A stretch of DNA of 64,000 nt from JAFMPW01 sp041743085 (GCA_041743085.1 JBGTNL010000022.1:124001-188000), one strand, 5' to 3'. Counted from the stretch's first letter, positions 55,521-64,000 are shown. Notes: a model not told the origin generated them from the sequence alone. Numbers and translations are program-made.

Positions 55521-56276
55521 TCAAAGTTCTTTAATTTTAATATTTTTATAGGCCACTTTATCACCGTGATCCTGAAGGCCAATCTTACCCGAGGTAAATT
55601 TTCCAAAACCTTCCCAATCCGCAAATTTGGATTTGGAAACCATTACATCCCACATCTCATTGCCGACGGGAAACGTCACTATCTCCTCCCCGTTCATAAC
55701 AACATTGCCCTGCTTTGCATTATAATCCACGGTAATCACCGTATTGTTCCATTCCCCAACAGGTTTGGTTACATCTTCAGAAGGAGCAACCATATCGTAT
55801 AAAGAACCGGTCTGATGGGTTGTGCCGTTTTTAGCATCCGGATGTTTTTCATTATCCAAAACCTGGATTTCCGGACCTGTCTCATAGGGTTGACCGTATT
55901 TTTCGTCTTCCTTTATCCCCCACAGTATACCGCTGTTACCGGCCTCAGAAATTTTCCAATCCAGGGAAAGCACAAAATTCGTATAATCCTTCACGGTTAC
56001 GAGGTTATAACTTTCTCCCTTAGGCCTGTTTTTTGGCGGATAAAGTACCATAGCCCCGTCTTCCAGTTTCCAAACATCGGGCACGCTATCTTTTAGGTAA
56101 CCTTTCCATCCGTTAAAGGAGGTGCCATCAAACAGTATAGTCCATTCCTTCTGTTCACTTTGGTCCCCTCCCATCTTTTCACTCATCCCGGTTTTCTCCT
56201 CAGTAGTTTTTTCGGTTTTGTCCTTGCACCCGGTTAAAACCAGGATGCAAATAAGTATTACCATTGCGTTTTTCAT
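55521..56276 (-). CDS. DUF1080 (3-keto-disaccharide hydrolase family) lipoprotein, copy 2
   Basis: 251 residues with a lipobox (VLTGC, Cys17). The same DUF1080 domain as copy 1: ILFDGTSFNGWKGY, NSGILWGIKEDEKYGQPYETGPE, WNNTVITVDY, GLQDHGDKVAYKNIKIKEL. The two copies differ widely, so they are old paralogues that may act on different keto-sugars. The base sequence just before both start codons is similar (55231-55260 and 56277-56306). Confidence 0.88.
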   Translation of the reverse strand: MKNAMVILICILVLTGCKDKTEKTTEEKTGMSEKMGGDQSEQKEWTILFDGTSFNGWKGYLKDSVPDVWKLEDGAMVLYPPKNRPKGESYNLVTVKDYTNFVLSLDWKISEAGNSGILWGIKEDEKYGQPYETGPEIQVLDNEKHPDAKNGTTHQTGSLYDMVAPSEDVTKPVGEWNNTVITVDYNAKQGNVVMNGEEIVTFPVGNEMWDVMVSKSKFADWEGFGKFTSGKIGLQDHGDKVAYKNIKIKEL

Positions 56277-56339
56277 GTGAATAAATTCATGTTAATAATT
56301 TGATTTTCAATTATTTGCGTTTATTTGAATAATTGTAAA

Positions 56340-56496
56340 AAGAATCAAGAGCCAAGAGGCTAGAATCTGGACTTTTATACGCCAGTCCGATTGAAATCTG
56401 TCTTGTATCTTGGTTCTAGGCTCTAGTTTCCAAGCTTATTCATCTCCTTTGTGACGGGTTCCTTAAAATGGTTTTGCACCACCATGGGGGTTTCAT
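56340..56496 (-). repeat. repeat unit B: degraded micro-ORF block plus heptad hairpin
   Basis: The block at 56496-56436 resembles the micro-ORF of unit A but is 2 nt shorter, so its frame ends early (18 codons, MKPPWWCK start). Heptads (about 56400-56434 and 56341-56372) form the two arms of an imperfect hairpin. The 30 bp just upstream of its ATG (56497-56526) resemble the leaders of the two DUF1080 genes, hinting that a third such gene once stood here. Confidence 0.6.
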
Positions 56497-56533
56497 TTGA
56501 ATAAATCTACGTTAATATAATTATACGATTTAG

Positions 56534-56702
56534 GTTTGAAAAGCCAGAGTCAAGATGCCAATGCGGAGAGACCAGAATATTTTTATTTATATCTTTTCCC
56601 AGTTTGTCTTGCTTCCTGGCTCTGGTATCTTGTTTCTTATTATTGATTTCCTTTTGTGACGAATTCACTTAAAACCATTTCGCACCTTGTTGGAGTTCTC
56701 AT
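56534..56702 (-). repeat. repeat unit C: micro-ORF block plus heptad hairpin
   Basis: A 63-nt micro-ORF (56702-56640, 20 codons, MRTPTRCE start and VTKGNQ end) of the same length as unit A, followed by heptad arms (about 56602-56639 and 56540-56578). It lies directly next to unit B and to the perfect heptad run at 56712-56767. Confidence 0.6.
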
Positions 56703-56711
56703 TTTGGACTC

Positions 56712-56767
56712 CCACTTCCCACTTCCCACTTCGTAATTCGTACCTCTTACCTCGTACCTCATACTTC
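56712..56767. repeat. eight tandem 7-nt repeats abutting a stop codon
   Basis: Plus strand: CCACTTC three times, then GTAATTC, GTACCTC, TTACCTC, GTACCTC, ATACTTC. All eight share the pattern NNANNTC in exact 7-bp register. The last base is adjacent to the stop codon of the TIM-barrel gene at 56768. Confidence 0.85.
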
Positions 56768-57820
56768 CTATGTTCCCAATATTTTTTTCAGTACCTCCTT
56801 GTCAATAGCACCTCCCGCAAAATCATCAAAGGTTTTTTCGGTAGCCTCTATAATATGATCCTTTATGAATTTAGCACCTTCCCTGGCGCCCTGCTCCGGA
56901 CTCTTAATACAACATTCCCACTCCATCACCGCCCATACGTCGCATCCATATTGCGTTAACTTAGAGAAAATGGTTTTAAAGTCTATCTGGCCGTCCCCGA
57001 GAGAGCGGTATCTTCCCGCCCTGTCCCCCCAGTCATTATAACCTCCAAAAGCGCCTTTCTTGCCGGTCGGATTAAACTCGGAATCCTTCACATGGAAGGA
57101 CTTTATAAACTCGTGATAATGGTCGATGTAAGCAATATAATCCAATTGTTGAAGTACGAAATGGCTTGGGTCATATAATATGTTAACCCTTTTATGGTTT
57201 CCGGTTGCCTCCAGGAAACGTTCAAAGGTATCGCCATCATGAAGGTCTTCTCCCGGATGAATTTCGTAACACACATCTACCCCCTCCTCGTCAAAATGAT
57301 TTAAAATAGGCATCCACCTCTTGGCCAGTTCTTCAAAACCCATTTCAACCAAACCCGGAGGCCTTTGGGGCCAGGGATGCCATGTGTGCCAGAGCAAAGC
57401 CCCCGAGAAGGTTGCATGGGCACTTATTCCCAATCTCCTGCTCGCAGTTGCAGCTTTTTTCACTACATCCACCGCCCATCCAGTTCTGGCTTTAGGGTTG
57501 TTTTTAACGCTGTCCGGTGCAAAATTATCGAACATCAGGTCATAGGCAGGGTTTACTGCTACCAATTGACCTTGTAGATGCGTAGAAAGTTCGGTGATCT
57601 CCAAGCCATAAGAATTTACTTTTCCTTTTAGTTCATCACAATACGACTGACTTTCCGCTGCTTTGTCCACATCGATTAAAAAACTTTCCCACGTGGGAAT
57701 CTGAATTCCTTTATATCCCAGATCGGCTGCCCATTTGCACATGCCGTCGAGGGAGTTAAAAGGGGCCTTGCTATCTACAAATTGTGCCAGGAAAACGGCA
57801 GGTCCTTTTATTGTCTTCAT
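56768..57820 (-). CDS. sugar phosphate isomerase/epimerase-type TIM barrel
   Basis: 350 residues of the AP_endonuc_2/xylose-isomerase-like TIM-barrel superfamily. Likely metal-binding residues lie in CYEIHPGEDLHDGD, LYDPSHFVLQQLD, FHVKDSEFNPTG and VMEWECC. Relatives act on 3-keto sugars, inositols or hydroxypyruvate. The cytosolic location (no signal peptide), next to DUF1080 and GMC genes, fits isomerisation of an imported keto sugar. It is divergent from the GMC gene. Confidence 0.88.
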   Translation of the reverse strand: MKTIKGPAVFLAQFVDSKAPFNSLDGMCKWAADLGYKGIQIPTWESFLIDVDKAAESQSYCDELKGKVNSYGLEITELSTHLQGQLVAVNPAYDLMFDNFAPDSVKNNPKARTGWAVDVVKKAATASRRLGISAHATFSGALLWHTWHPWPQRPPGLVEMGFEELAKRWMPILNHFDEEGVDVCYEIHPGEDLHDGDTFERFLEATGNHKRVNILYDPSHFVLQQLDYIAYIDHYHEFIKSFHVKDSEFNPTGKKGAFGGYNDWGDRAGRYRSLGDGQIDFKTIFSKLTQYGCDVWAVMEWECCIKSPEQGAREGAKFIKDHIIEATEKTFDDFAGGAIDKEVLKKILGT

Positions 57821-58206
57821 TGAAGTGTTCTCTTGTGTTAATGAAATTGCTGTATTGTTAAATTTTAATAATTAAACCCTATATTTAATGAGTAAAAAAA
57901 TACTAGTGGGCTTCTCATAAAGGGAAGTTATAAATATAGGAAAATACCTTAGAAATAAAAGAATTTCTTTAAATCAACCATGATCAGATTTGGTTCATAG
58001 AAGTATTTTAATTTTGAATTCAGGATCAAAAGCAATAATTCTTTTATTTTGCCTCACCGGGAACTTCTTAAGGATAGTTCCGACAATGTGCATTCTTCTC
58101 CCCGCCACCGGCGAGTCGTCGTATGCGGGAGAAGTGGTGAAATGGAAACTCCGACGCAGTCCCGACTTTTCGGGATAGCATTTATTGATAAAAGAAAAAC
58201 TGTAAA
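57821..58206. other. divergent promoter region between TIM-barrel and GMC genes
   Basis: 386 bp without an ORF of interest. The left half is AT-rich. TTATTTTG (58044-58051) is a possible -7 element for the GMC gene. A small hairpin TCCCGA/TCGGGA lies at about 58161-58175. No clear operator is seen. Confidence 0.45.
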
Positions 58207-59910
58207 ATGATTCAGAACGAGAGCTATGATGCAATAGTAGTCGGAACCGGAATTAGTGGTGGTTGGGCGGCTAAAGAACTATGTGAGAAAGGTCTAAAGA
58301 CCCTGGTCCTTGAACGTGGGCGGATGGTTAAGCACATTGAAGACTATAAAACAATGAATGACGATGCCTGGGACTATCCCCTGAAAGGTGAATTGTCCAG
58401 GGAGGATAAAAAAAAGTACCACAAGCAACTCCGGGTAAATTGGGCCCCGAGGGAAGATGTGAAACACTTTTTTGTAAATGATCTGGAGCACCCCTATGTA
58501 GAAACAAAAAGATTTGACTGGATCCGTGGTTATCAGGTTGGTGGGCGCTCCCTTACCTGGGGCCGCCAGAGTTACCGATGGGGCGATATTGATTTTGAAG
58601 CCAACCTAAAAGAGAAAATAGCGGTAGACTGGCCAGTACGTTACAAAGACATTGCCCCCTGGTACGATAAGGTGGAAGAGTACATAGGTGTAAGTGGGGA
58701 AAAGCTTGGGCTAAGGCAACTTCCCGATGGCAAATTTCAACCGCCGATGGCACTGTCGTGCCCCGAAGAAGACCTGAAAAAGACTATGGCTGAAAAGTTC
58801 GATGACGGCAGATTATTGACCATAGGCAGGGTTGCTCATATTACGGATAACAATGGAAAATTTGAAGGAAGAACCCCTTGCCAATACCGAAACCGGTGCT
58901 GGCGCGGTTGCCCTTTTGGCGGATATTTTAGCAGTAACTCGTCTACACTCCCCGCTGCTGAAAGAACCGGAAATCTAACACTTCGCCCCAATAGCATTGT
59001 GCATGAAGTGATCTACGATGACAGCACTAAAAAAGCGACGGGGGTACGGGTAATTGATACCCATACTCATGAAAAACTGGAATTTAAAGCCAATGTCATT
59101 TTCCTTTGTGCATCTGCTATGGCCTCCGTGGGTATTTTATTGCAATCCAAATCGGATCGTTTCCCGGATGGAATTGGAAATGAATTTGATCAATTGGGCC
59201 GGAATATTATGGATCACCATTACAAATTAGGCGCATCGGCCAAGGTAGACGGCTATCTTGACAAATACTATAAGGGCAGGCGTCCCAATGGATTCTATAT
59301 TCCGCGTTTTGTAAATCTGGATGATAAAACAAAAAAGAAAGAATACCTAAGAGGTTTTGGCTATCAGGGTAGCGCAAGCCGGGAAGACTGGCGGGCGTCC
59401 ATAGCCGAAATGAGCTATGGAAAAGATCTTAAGGAAGCTATTCTTAAGCCCGGGGCATGGCAAATTGGAGTAACCGGATTCGGAGAAATGCTACCTTATC
59501 ATGACAATAGGGTAACCCTCAGTGCAACCGAAAAGGATCAATGGGGACTACCCCAACTGGATTTTGATGTGGAGTTCAAGGATAATGAATACAAAATGCG
59601 GGAGGATATCATCAAACAAATAATGGCTATGTTTAAGGCAGCAGGGTTCAAAGATATTGAGTCATACAATGAGGAAACAGGGCCGGGCCTGGGGATTCAT
59701 GAAATGGGGGGAGCCCGCATGGGCTGGAATCCGAGGACCTCGGTAGTCAATAATAACAATCAGGTGCATGCTGTACCTAACATATATGTGACGGATGGCG
59801 CGTTTATGACTTCCGCTAGCTGTGTTAACCCTTCACTTACTTATATGGCCTTTACAGCCAGGGCTGCCAACCATGCGGCTGAACAGTTTAAAGCGGGCAA
59901 ATTCTCCTGA
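58207..59910 (+). CDS. GMC-family FAD-dependent oxidoreductase
   Basis: 567 residues. FAD-binding GTGISGG near residues 12-18 and the C-terminal GMC block (HEMGGARMG, VTDGAFMTSASCVNPSLTYMAFTARAA). CRGCPF-like cysteines (NRCWRGCPFGG) lie near 230. This subgroup includes gluconate 2-dehydrogenase-like and glucoside 3-dehydrogenase-like enzymes. In a DUF1080 context a role in making 3-keto sugars is likely. No Tat or Sec signal and no subunit-3 (gluconate dehydrogenase gamma) gene is seen beside it, so it may act in the cytosol. Confidence 0.85.
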   Translation: MIQNESYDAIVVGTGISGGWAAKELCEKGLKTLVLERGRMVKHIEDYKTMNDDAWDYPLKGELSREDKKKYHKQLRVNWAPREDVKHFFVNDLEHPYVETKRFDWIRGYQVGGRSLTWGRQSYRWGDIDFEANLKEKIAVDWPVRYKDIAPWYDKVEEYIGVSGEKLGLRQLPDGKFQPPMALSCPEEDLKKTMAEKFDDGRLLTIGRVAHITDNNGKFEGRTPCQYRNRCWRGCPFGGYFSSNSSTLPAAERTGNLTLRPNSIVHEVIYDDSTKKATGVRVIDTHTHEKLEFKANVIFLCASAMASVGILLQSKSDRFPDGIGNEFDQLGRNIMDHHYKLGASAKVDGYLDKYYKGRRPNGFYIPRFVNLDDKTKKKEYLRGFGYQGSASREDWRASIAEMSYGKDLKEAILKPGAWQIGVTGFGEMLPYHDNRVTLSATEKDQWGLPQLDFDVEFKDNEYKMREDIIKQIMAMFKAAGFKDIESYNEETGPGLGIHEMGGARMGWNPRTSVVNNNNQVHAVPNIYVTDGAFMTSASCVNPSLTYMAFTARAANHAAEQFKAGKFS

Positions 59911-59930
59911 AAAACCAAACAACCAGTTCT

Positions 59931-60398
59931 ATGAAGAATGCATCAGCAAGAAATATGTGGGGCGACTATTTGGATAACCATTTGGAATATGCCTTCACAG
60001 GGGAGCCGAGGGTAACACATTTATGTGATAATGAACAAGATGCCAACAAATGCCTTAAATTAGTGCTTTCCGGAAAAAAAAGGGCGACATCGCATTCTTT
60101 GCTGGGACTTCAGTACAGAAAACAAGCCCTGCCGAAAATTGGCGATTTTACTGTACTTACAGATTGGGAAGGCAATGCAAAATGCATTGTTCGGACCGTG
60201 GCTGTTCGTCTAAAACCGTTCTTTGCCATCAGATCATCTTACGCAAAACTAGAGGGAGAAGGCGACGGATCATTGGACTACTGGAAGCAAACCCACTGGG
60301 AATATTACACCAGGGAATTAGAGCCATACGGGCGGGTGCCCCGGGATAGTATGATCGTGGTATGCGAGGTTTTTGAGAAGGTGTTTGAGAGGAAATAA
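59931..60398 (+). CDS. ASCH-domain protein
   Basis: 155 residues with the ASCH pattern: VLSGKKRATSH, PKIGDFTVLTDWEGNAKCIVRT, and EGEGDGSLDYWKQTHWEYY. Some ASCH proteins bind RNA or hydrolyse modified nucleosides such as N4-acetylcytidine. It is 20 nt after the GMC stop and may be cotranscribed, but has no clear link to sugar use. Confidence 0.88.
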   Translation: MKNASARNMWGDYLDNHLEYAFTGEPRVTHLCDNEQDANKCLKLVLSGKKRATSHSLLGLQYRKQALPKIGDFTVLTDWEGNAKCIVRTVAVRLKPFFAIRSSYAKLEGEGDGSLDYWKQTHWEYYTRELEPYGRVPRDSMIVVCEVFEKVFERK

Positions 60399-60435
60399 AA
60401 ACCTCCAGGCGATGCAACCCTTAAAAAACACTATA

Positions 60436-61575
60436 TTATTTTTTGAGTTTTACCCAAACGTTGCCTCCCTTGTGTGAAGCCACTGTTGCCTCTATAAAAT
60501 CCATCCCGCGAACCCCATCGTCCATGGTAGGGAATTCACCGTCATTGTACCGCTTGCCACGGATGGCTTTAGCAACTCCCAAATAGATATTCGCCATGGA
60601 ATCAAAAATGCCTTCGGGATGGCCTGCGGGGAGTTTAGTGCCATCAAGGGATAATTTTGAATTATAGGCATGGCCAGGTTTGTAGATCTGTGTAGGCTCG
60701 GTGTCGCTCAATTTGTATAAAAAGTTAGGGGTTTCCTGTTCCCAGCGGAAGGCGCCCTTTTCACCGTATATGGCGATGGCCAACCCGTTTTCCTCCCCGG
60801 TGGCAACCTGACTTCCCCGTATAACGCCTTTGATATGGTCATCCATTCGAATCAGTACCGTTCCGTCAACATCCATCTTATTGTCCTTATACAAATAGTT
60901 GAAATCACAGAGCAAAGATTTAACCTGGAGCCCGGTGGTGTACTCCACCAGGTTGAAGGCATGTACGCCAATATCTCCCATGCAGGAACTTATCCCCGCT
61001 TTCTTCGGATCCAGGCGCCAAACGGAAGAGCGCTTCTTCTTGTCGTGGATAATAGTATTGATCCATCCCTGGTAATATCTTGCATCTACCTTATGGATCT
61101 TTCCAAGTGCACCAGACTTGATCATTTCGCGCATCTGTCGCACCATGGGGTAGCCTGTGTAGGTGTGGGTCAATGCAAAAACGGCCCCGGCCTTTTTATG
61201 GGCCTTCTGCAAAATTTTCGCCTCTTCGTAGGTAGTGGTCATCGGTTTTTCACAGATGACGTGAAAACCGTTGTCCAGTAACTTTTTGGCCATCGGGAAA
61301 TGCAAAAAATTAGGGGTAAGCACGGAACAAACCTGAATGCGTTCATTTTCGGGAAGTTTCATTTCTTCTTCAATAAACGTATCAAAATCTTTATAGACCC
61401 TGTTCAGGGGGATGTCGATTTCCCTGGCGAATGCTTTGTTTTCCTTAAAATCCGGGTTAAAGACCGCCCCGGTGATTTCATAGTTGTCATTGATATGAGA
61501 GGCCACTCTGTGCAGCACTCCAATAAGAGAGTCTCCTCCTCCCCCAAGTATCCCAAGTCTGATTTTTTTAGGCAT
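60436..61575 (-). CDS. Gfo/Idh/MocA-family oxidoreductase
   Basis: 379 residues from the ATG at 61573-61575; a TTG two codons upstream is less likely. Rossmann fold with an unusual glycine run (GILGGGGDSLIG) and the EKP motif (ICEKPMTTTYEEA, about 112-124). It oxidises or reduces a sugar or inositol with NAD(P). Together with the isomerases, DUF1080 hydrolases and GMC enzyme it fits a keto-sugar pathway. It is the last gene of the minus-strand run from 64000. Confidence 0.9.
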   Translation of the reverse strand: MPKKIRLGILGGGGDSLIGVLHRVASHINDNYEITGAVFNPDFKENKAFAREIDIPLNRVYKDFDTFIEEEMKLPENERIQVCSVLTPNFLHFPMAKKLLDNGFHVICEKPMTTTYEEAKILQKAHKKAGAVFALTHTYTGYPMVRQMREMIKSGALGKIHKVDARYYQGWINTIIHDKKKRSSVWRLDPKKAGISSCMGDIGVHAFNLVEYTTGLQVKSLLCDFNYLYKDNKMDVDGTVLIRMDDHIKGVIRGSQVATGEENGLAIAIYGEKGAFRWEQETPNFLYKLSDTEPTQIYKPGHAYNSKLSLDGTKLPAGHPEGIFDSMANIYLGVAKAIRGKRYNDGEFPTMDDGVRGMDFIEATVASHKGGNVWVKLKK

Positions 61576-61661
61576 ATCCAATAGTTTCTTTTAAATTTTA
61601 CATGAGATTATTGTTCACTGGCATGAACCTGATATTTTAATTTCTCAATTTAATAAAATAT

Positions 61662-62891
61662 CTAGGACTTGTAGCCTATTTTTTCATTTTTGAAAAGAAG
61701 TGCGAAAAACACAAACACCAAAATCGCAAATCCGGCCGGGTAAATCCATATAGTTTCCCAGCTATGCGTACCGCCTTCCAGAAGAAAAAGGTCAGTGACC
61801 TTCCCTGCCACCCAAAAACCTATGAGCATTCCAATTCCATATGTCGCCAAAGTTATCAGCCCCTGGGCCGCACTTTTATAGGCAGGCCCTGCCTTGCTGT
61901 CCGTATAGATCTGACCCGCAACAAAGAAAAAATCATAACATATCCCATGCAGGGCAATTCCGATCAATAACATAAAAAACAGTTCATTCCCATCACCATA
62001 GGCAAATAGCAAATAGCGCAATGCCCACGCCAACATTCCTGCCAACAGTGTTTTTTTAAATCCGTACTTTTTAAAGAAAAAGGGCAAAAGCAACATAAAC
62101 AATATTTCTGAAAATTGCCCCATAGAAGCCCAAGCCGTAGAATTCTCGATCTTATATTCCGTTAAAAAGGGGCTGAGGTTTTGATAGTAAAATGCCAAAG
62201 GAATGCAAATTAGAATTGAAGATATGAAGAATATCAAAAAATTCTTATCCTTTAAAAGTTTCAGGGCATCCAAACCAAGGATTTCGCTAATATTGAGTTT
62301 TGCCGTTCTGTCCACGGTAGGCGGGGTTTTGGGCAAGGTAAAACTAAAAAGCCCCAAAAGTGCCGATACGATGGCCACCATCAAAAAGGTATTGGACAGT
62401 AGTCCTCGCTCAATATTTTCTATGGCGTCCCATTTAAATCCAAAGCTAATGATCCAGCCTGCTATTATCCATCCCACGGTACCAAAAACCCTGATAAATG
62501 GAAACTCCTTGGCAGGCTCTTTCATTTGCCTGAAAGAAACAGAGTTTACCAGCGCCAGAGTAGGCATGAAGGCAATCATATAACCCAAAACATAGGGATA
62601 GAATAAAGCAAAATCCGTTGCAATTGACATTTGATACATCAGGAAAGCTCCAATTAAATGCAACACTCCTAAAATGCGTTCGGCATTAAAATACCTATCG
62701 GCTATCAACCCAATAATAAAAGGCGCTATAATGGCTCCCCAGGATTGCGTTGAAAAGGCTATTGCTATTTCCCCGCCACTGGCGCTGAGGTTATTCCCCA
62801 TAAAAGTGCCTAAAGTTACAAACCAGCCTCCCCAGATAAAAAATTCCAAAAACATCATTGCGGAAAGCTGCACTCGTATCTTCTTATTCAT
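61662..62891 (-). CDS. MFS transporter, nucleoside:H+ symporter (NupG-like) type
   Basis: 409 residues with about twelve membrane helices. The start MNKKIRVQLSAMMFLEFFIWGGWFVTLGTF is typical of the Nuc_H_symport family as found in Bacteroidota sugar clusters, where it may carry sugars or sugar derivatives. Between Gfo/Idh/MocA and DinB genes on the same strand (10 nt from DinB), it could import a glycoside or keto sugar. Confidence 0.88.
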   Translation of the reverse strand: MNKKIRVQLSAMMFLEFFIWGGWFVTLGTFMGNNLSASGGEIAIAFSTQSWGAIIAPFIIGLIADRYFNAERILGVLHLIGAFLMYQMSIATDFALFYPYVLGYMIAFMPTLALVNSVSFRQMKEPAKEFPFIRVFGTVGWIIAGWIISFGFKWDAIENIERGLLSNTFLMVAIVSALLGLFSFTLPKTPPTVDRTAKLNISEILGLDALKLLKDKNFLIFFISSILICIPLAFYYQNLSPFLTEYKIENSTAWASMGQFSEILFMLLLPFFFKKYGFKKTLLAGMLAWALRYLLFAYGDGNELFFMLLIGIALHGICYDFFFVAGQIYTDSKAGPAYKSAAQGLITLATYGIGMLIGFWVAGKVTDLFLLEGGTHSWETIWIYPAGFAILVFVFFALLFKNEKIGYKS

Positions 62892-62901
62892 GATGTTTTT
62901 G

Positions 62902-63369
62902 TTATCTTTTATAGAATATGTAGTCTAGAGGGATAGGGACCAGGCCATTGTTCCTGAAATCCAAGGAGATCTGTGACCTGTGATGTGTTGAATGATTAAT
63001 TATTTGGAATAAAATATCCTGTAAGGTATTGGTGAACAAACGCCCTTCCGAATTCTCATAATCGATTCGTCTGTCAAAATCATCGGCATTACTGGTGATC
63101 TCAAAGGAACTCCGCTGATTTTCGTAGTGAATATCTCCCCAATCCATTATGGAATGAACTTGCCAAACTTTAAATTCCGATGGCCGTCCTAAGATCCTGG
63201 CATTCCACATGTGATGCGCATTCAAGAGATGGCTAAACAAGGAAATACTTTTTTCGGGAACATTTTCTAGCTTAGTGCATTCCTCAATCAGCTTTTTATT
63301 GCAATAAAAGTTGTAATCAAAAAGTTCATTAAAAAAAACTTTCATCTGTGCTGGTTTAGTTTTTGGCAT
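62902..63369 (-). CDS. DinB-family protein
   Basis: 155 residues. Four-helix DinB/YfiT fold with likely metal histidines (LFSHLLNAHHMW near 45-56 and ILFQIINHSTHHRSQIS near 122-138). DinB-like proteins include metal-dependent thiol transferases; the function here is unknown. It lies between the transporter and an isomerase gene. Confidence 0.85.
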   Translation of the reverse strand: MPKTKPAQMKVFFNELFDYNFYCNKKLIEECTKLENVPEKSISLFSHLLNAHHMWNARILGRPSEFKVWQVHSIMDWGDIHYENQRSSFEITSNADDFDRRIDYENSEGRLFTNTLQDILFQIINHSTHHRSQISLDFRNNGLVPIPLDYIFYKR

Positions 63370-63462
63370 TGGTTGGTGGTACCCGATATTTACCGGGCCA
63401 CTTCTGAAAATTTATCCCCTATATCCGATTTATATCGCTTATCGCATTACGCCATGGGCTGC

Positions 63463-64000
63463 TCAATTGAGTTTTGAAGCAGCCTCAAGCATCAGTTTTT
63501 TGGTCGCCATGATGCCTTCCTCTTCCCCGAGTTCATTGCCTTCATACTCTACACCGATATAACCTTCATAACCGGCATCCTTAATCATTTGAAGCATTTT
63601 CACATAATCGATCTCTTTCTCATTGCCATTTTCGTCAAAATCATTTGACTTGGCACTTACGGCTTTGGCATAAGGCATTAATTCCTTTACCCCTTTGTAG
63701 ATATCATACATATCAGCACAACCCGCATCACCCCGTTTTATACAAAAATTACCAAAATCGGGGAGGGTGCCGCAATTTGCCATATTCACAGTTTTCATTA
63801 CATCAGCTACCATGGCGCCATTGGAAGACAAACCGCCGTGATTTTCCACAAGAATATTTATATTTTTATCCTTGGCATAAGTTGACAATTTGGTAAGGGC
63901 ATCCACTGCATTGGCCTTCCATTCGGCAGGATCCTCACTGCCATAAAGATTTACCCGAATGGCATGGCATCCCATTGCAGCGGCCGCATCGACCCATTTG
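63463..64000 (-). CDS. sugar phosphate isomerase/epimerase-type TIM barrel (5' end outside window)
   Basis: The frame is open to the window edge (KWVDAAAAMGCHAIRVNLYG before the ATG at 63975), so the N-terminal part is missing. About 179 residues are visible. AP_endonuc_2-type motifs: NILVENHGGLSSNG, LPDFGNF, AVSAKSNDFDENG and YIGVEYEGNELGEEEGI. A second isomerase/epimerase for the keto-sugar cluster; it differs clearly from the one at 56768. Confidence 0.88.
   Translation of the reverse strand, partial: KWVDAAAAMGCHAIRVNLYGSEDPAEWKANAVDALTKLSTYAKDKNINILVENHGGLSSNGAMVADVMKTVNMANCGTLPDFGNFCIKRGDAGCADMYDIYKGVKELMPYAKAVSAKSNDFDENGNEKEIDYVKMLQMIKDAGYEGYIGVEYEGNELGEEEGIMATKKLMLEAASKLN

Noticed and set aside
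55284..56767. Possible CRISPR array because of regular short repeats
   Set aside because: The period is 7 nt with no 20-40 nt repeats or unique spacers, and no cas genes are present.

Overview
The window comes from a Bacteroidota genome, almost certainly a flavobacterium (class Flavobacteriia), probably marine. Evidence: three SusC/SusD-type or TonB-dependent receptor loci, FG-GAP/ASPIC surface proteins, many lipoproteins with Bacteroidota-style lipoboxes, promoters resembling TAnnTTTG, a yicC-gmk-nadD operon, and weak Shine-Dalgarno signals. I see no rRNA, tRNA, CRISPR array, intact transposase or prophage. A gene is cut by each window edge.

Layout. 1-6014: a vanadium-haloperoxidase-type lipoprotein between two FG-GAP/ASPIC proteins. 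6221-6854: a decayed, frameshifted chimera of a lipoprotein and a universal-stress domain. 6987-14827: a polyprenyl diphosphate synthase, then a tetR-tolC-adaptor-RND efflux operon with a clear operator and a strong terminator. 14857-19179: a SusC/SusD pair on the minus strand. 19502-28530: housekeeping genes (aspS, ClC channel, cold shock protein, tadA, dxs, dgt).

28616-38174: a phosphate-acquisition region. A beta-helix-type lipoprotein, a TonB-dependent receptor, a small CarboxypepD_reg protein, a phosphate-selective-type porin and a PiT transporter fused to a PhoU-like domain lie together. Four promoters in this region carry hexamers of the type TAACNT repeated every 11 bp, ending 8-9 bp before a -7-like element. 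A fifth copy precedes a gene-free stretch that ends in an intrinsic terminator, so a small RNA is possible. This looks like a Bacteroidota Pho regulon with a readable operator, and it is the most interesting signal in the window.

38376-51807: a DUF2064 gene, then SusC/SusD, a sodium/solute symporter, a metallophosphoesterase-like protein lacking key metal ligands, a sialate O-acetylesterase and two tandem amidohydrolases. Among them lie remnants of a DUF6503-like gene, an N-acyl-D-amino-acid deacylase and a sialidase, so the locus has lost genes. 51846-53871: yicC-gmk-nadD.

54412-64000: a keto-sugar region with two DUF1080 (3-keto-disaccharide hydrolase family) lipoproteins, two sugar isomerase/epimerase-type TIM barrels, a GMC oxidoreductase, a Gfo/Idh/MocA oxidoreductase and a nucleoside-permease-like MFS transporter. 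These could oxidise a glycoside at C3, cleave it and process the keto sugar. The gaps between the DUF1080 genes hold three copies of an unusual unit: a 60-63 nt micro-ORF-like block next to imperfect hairpins built of 7-nt repeats.
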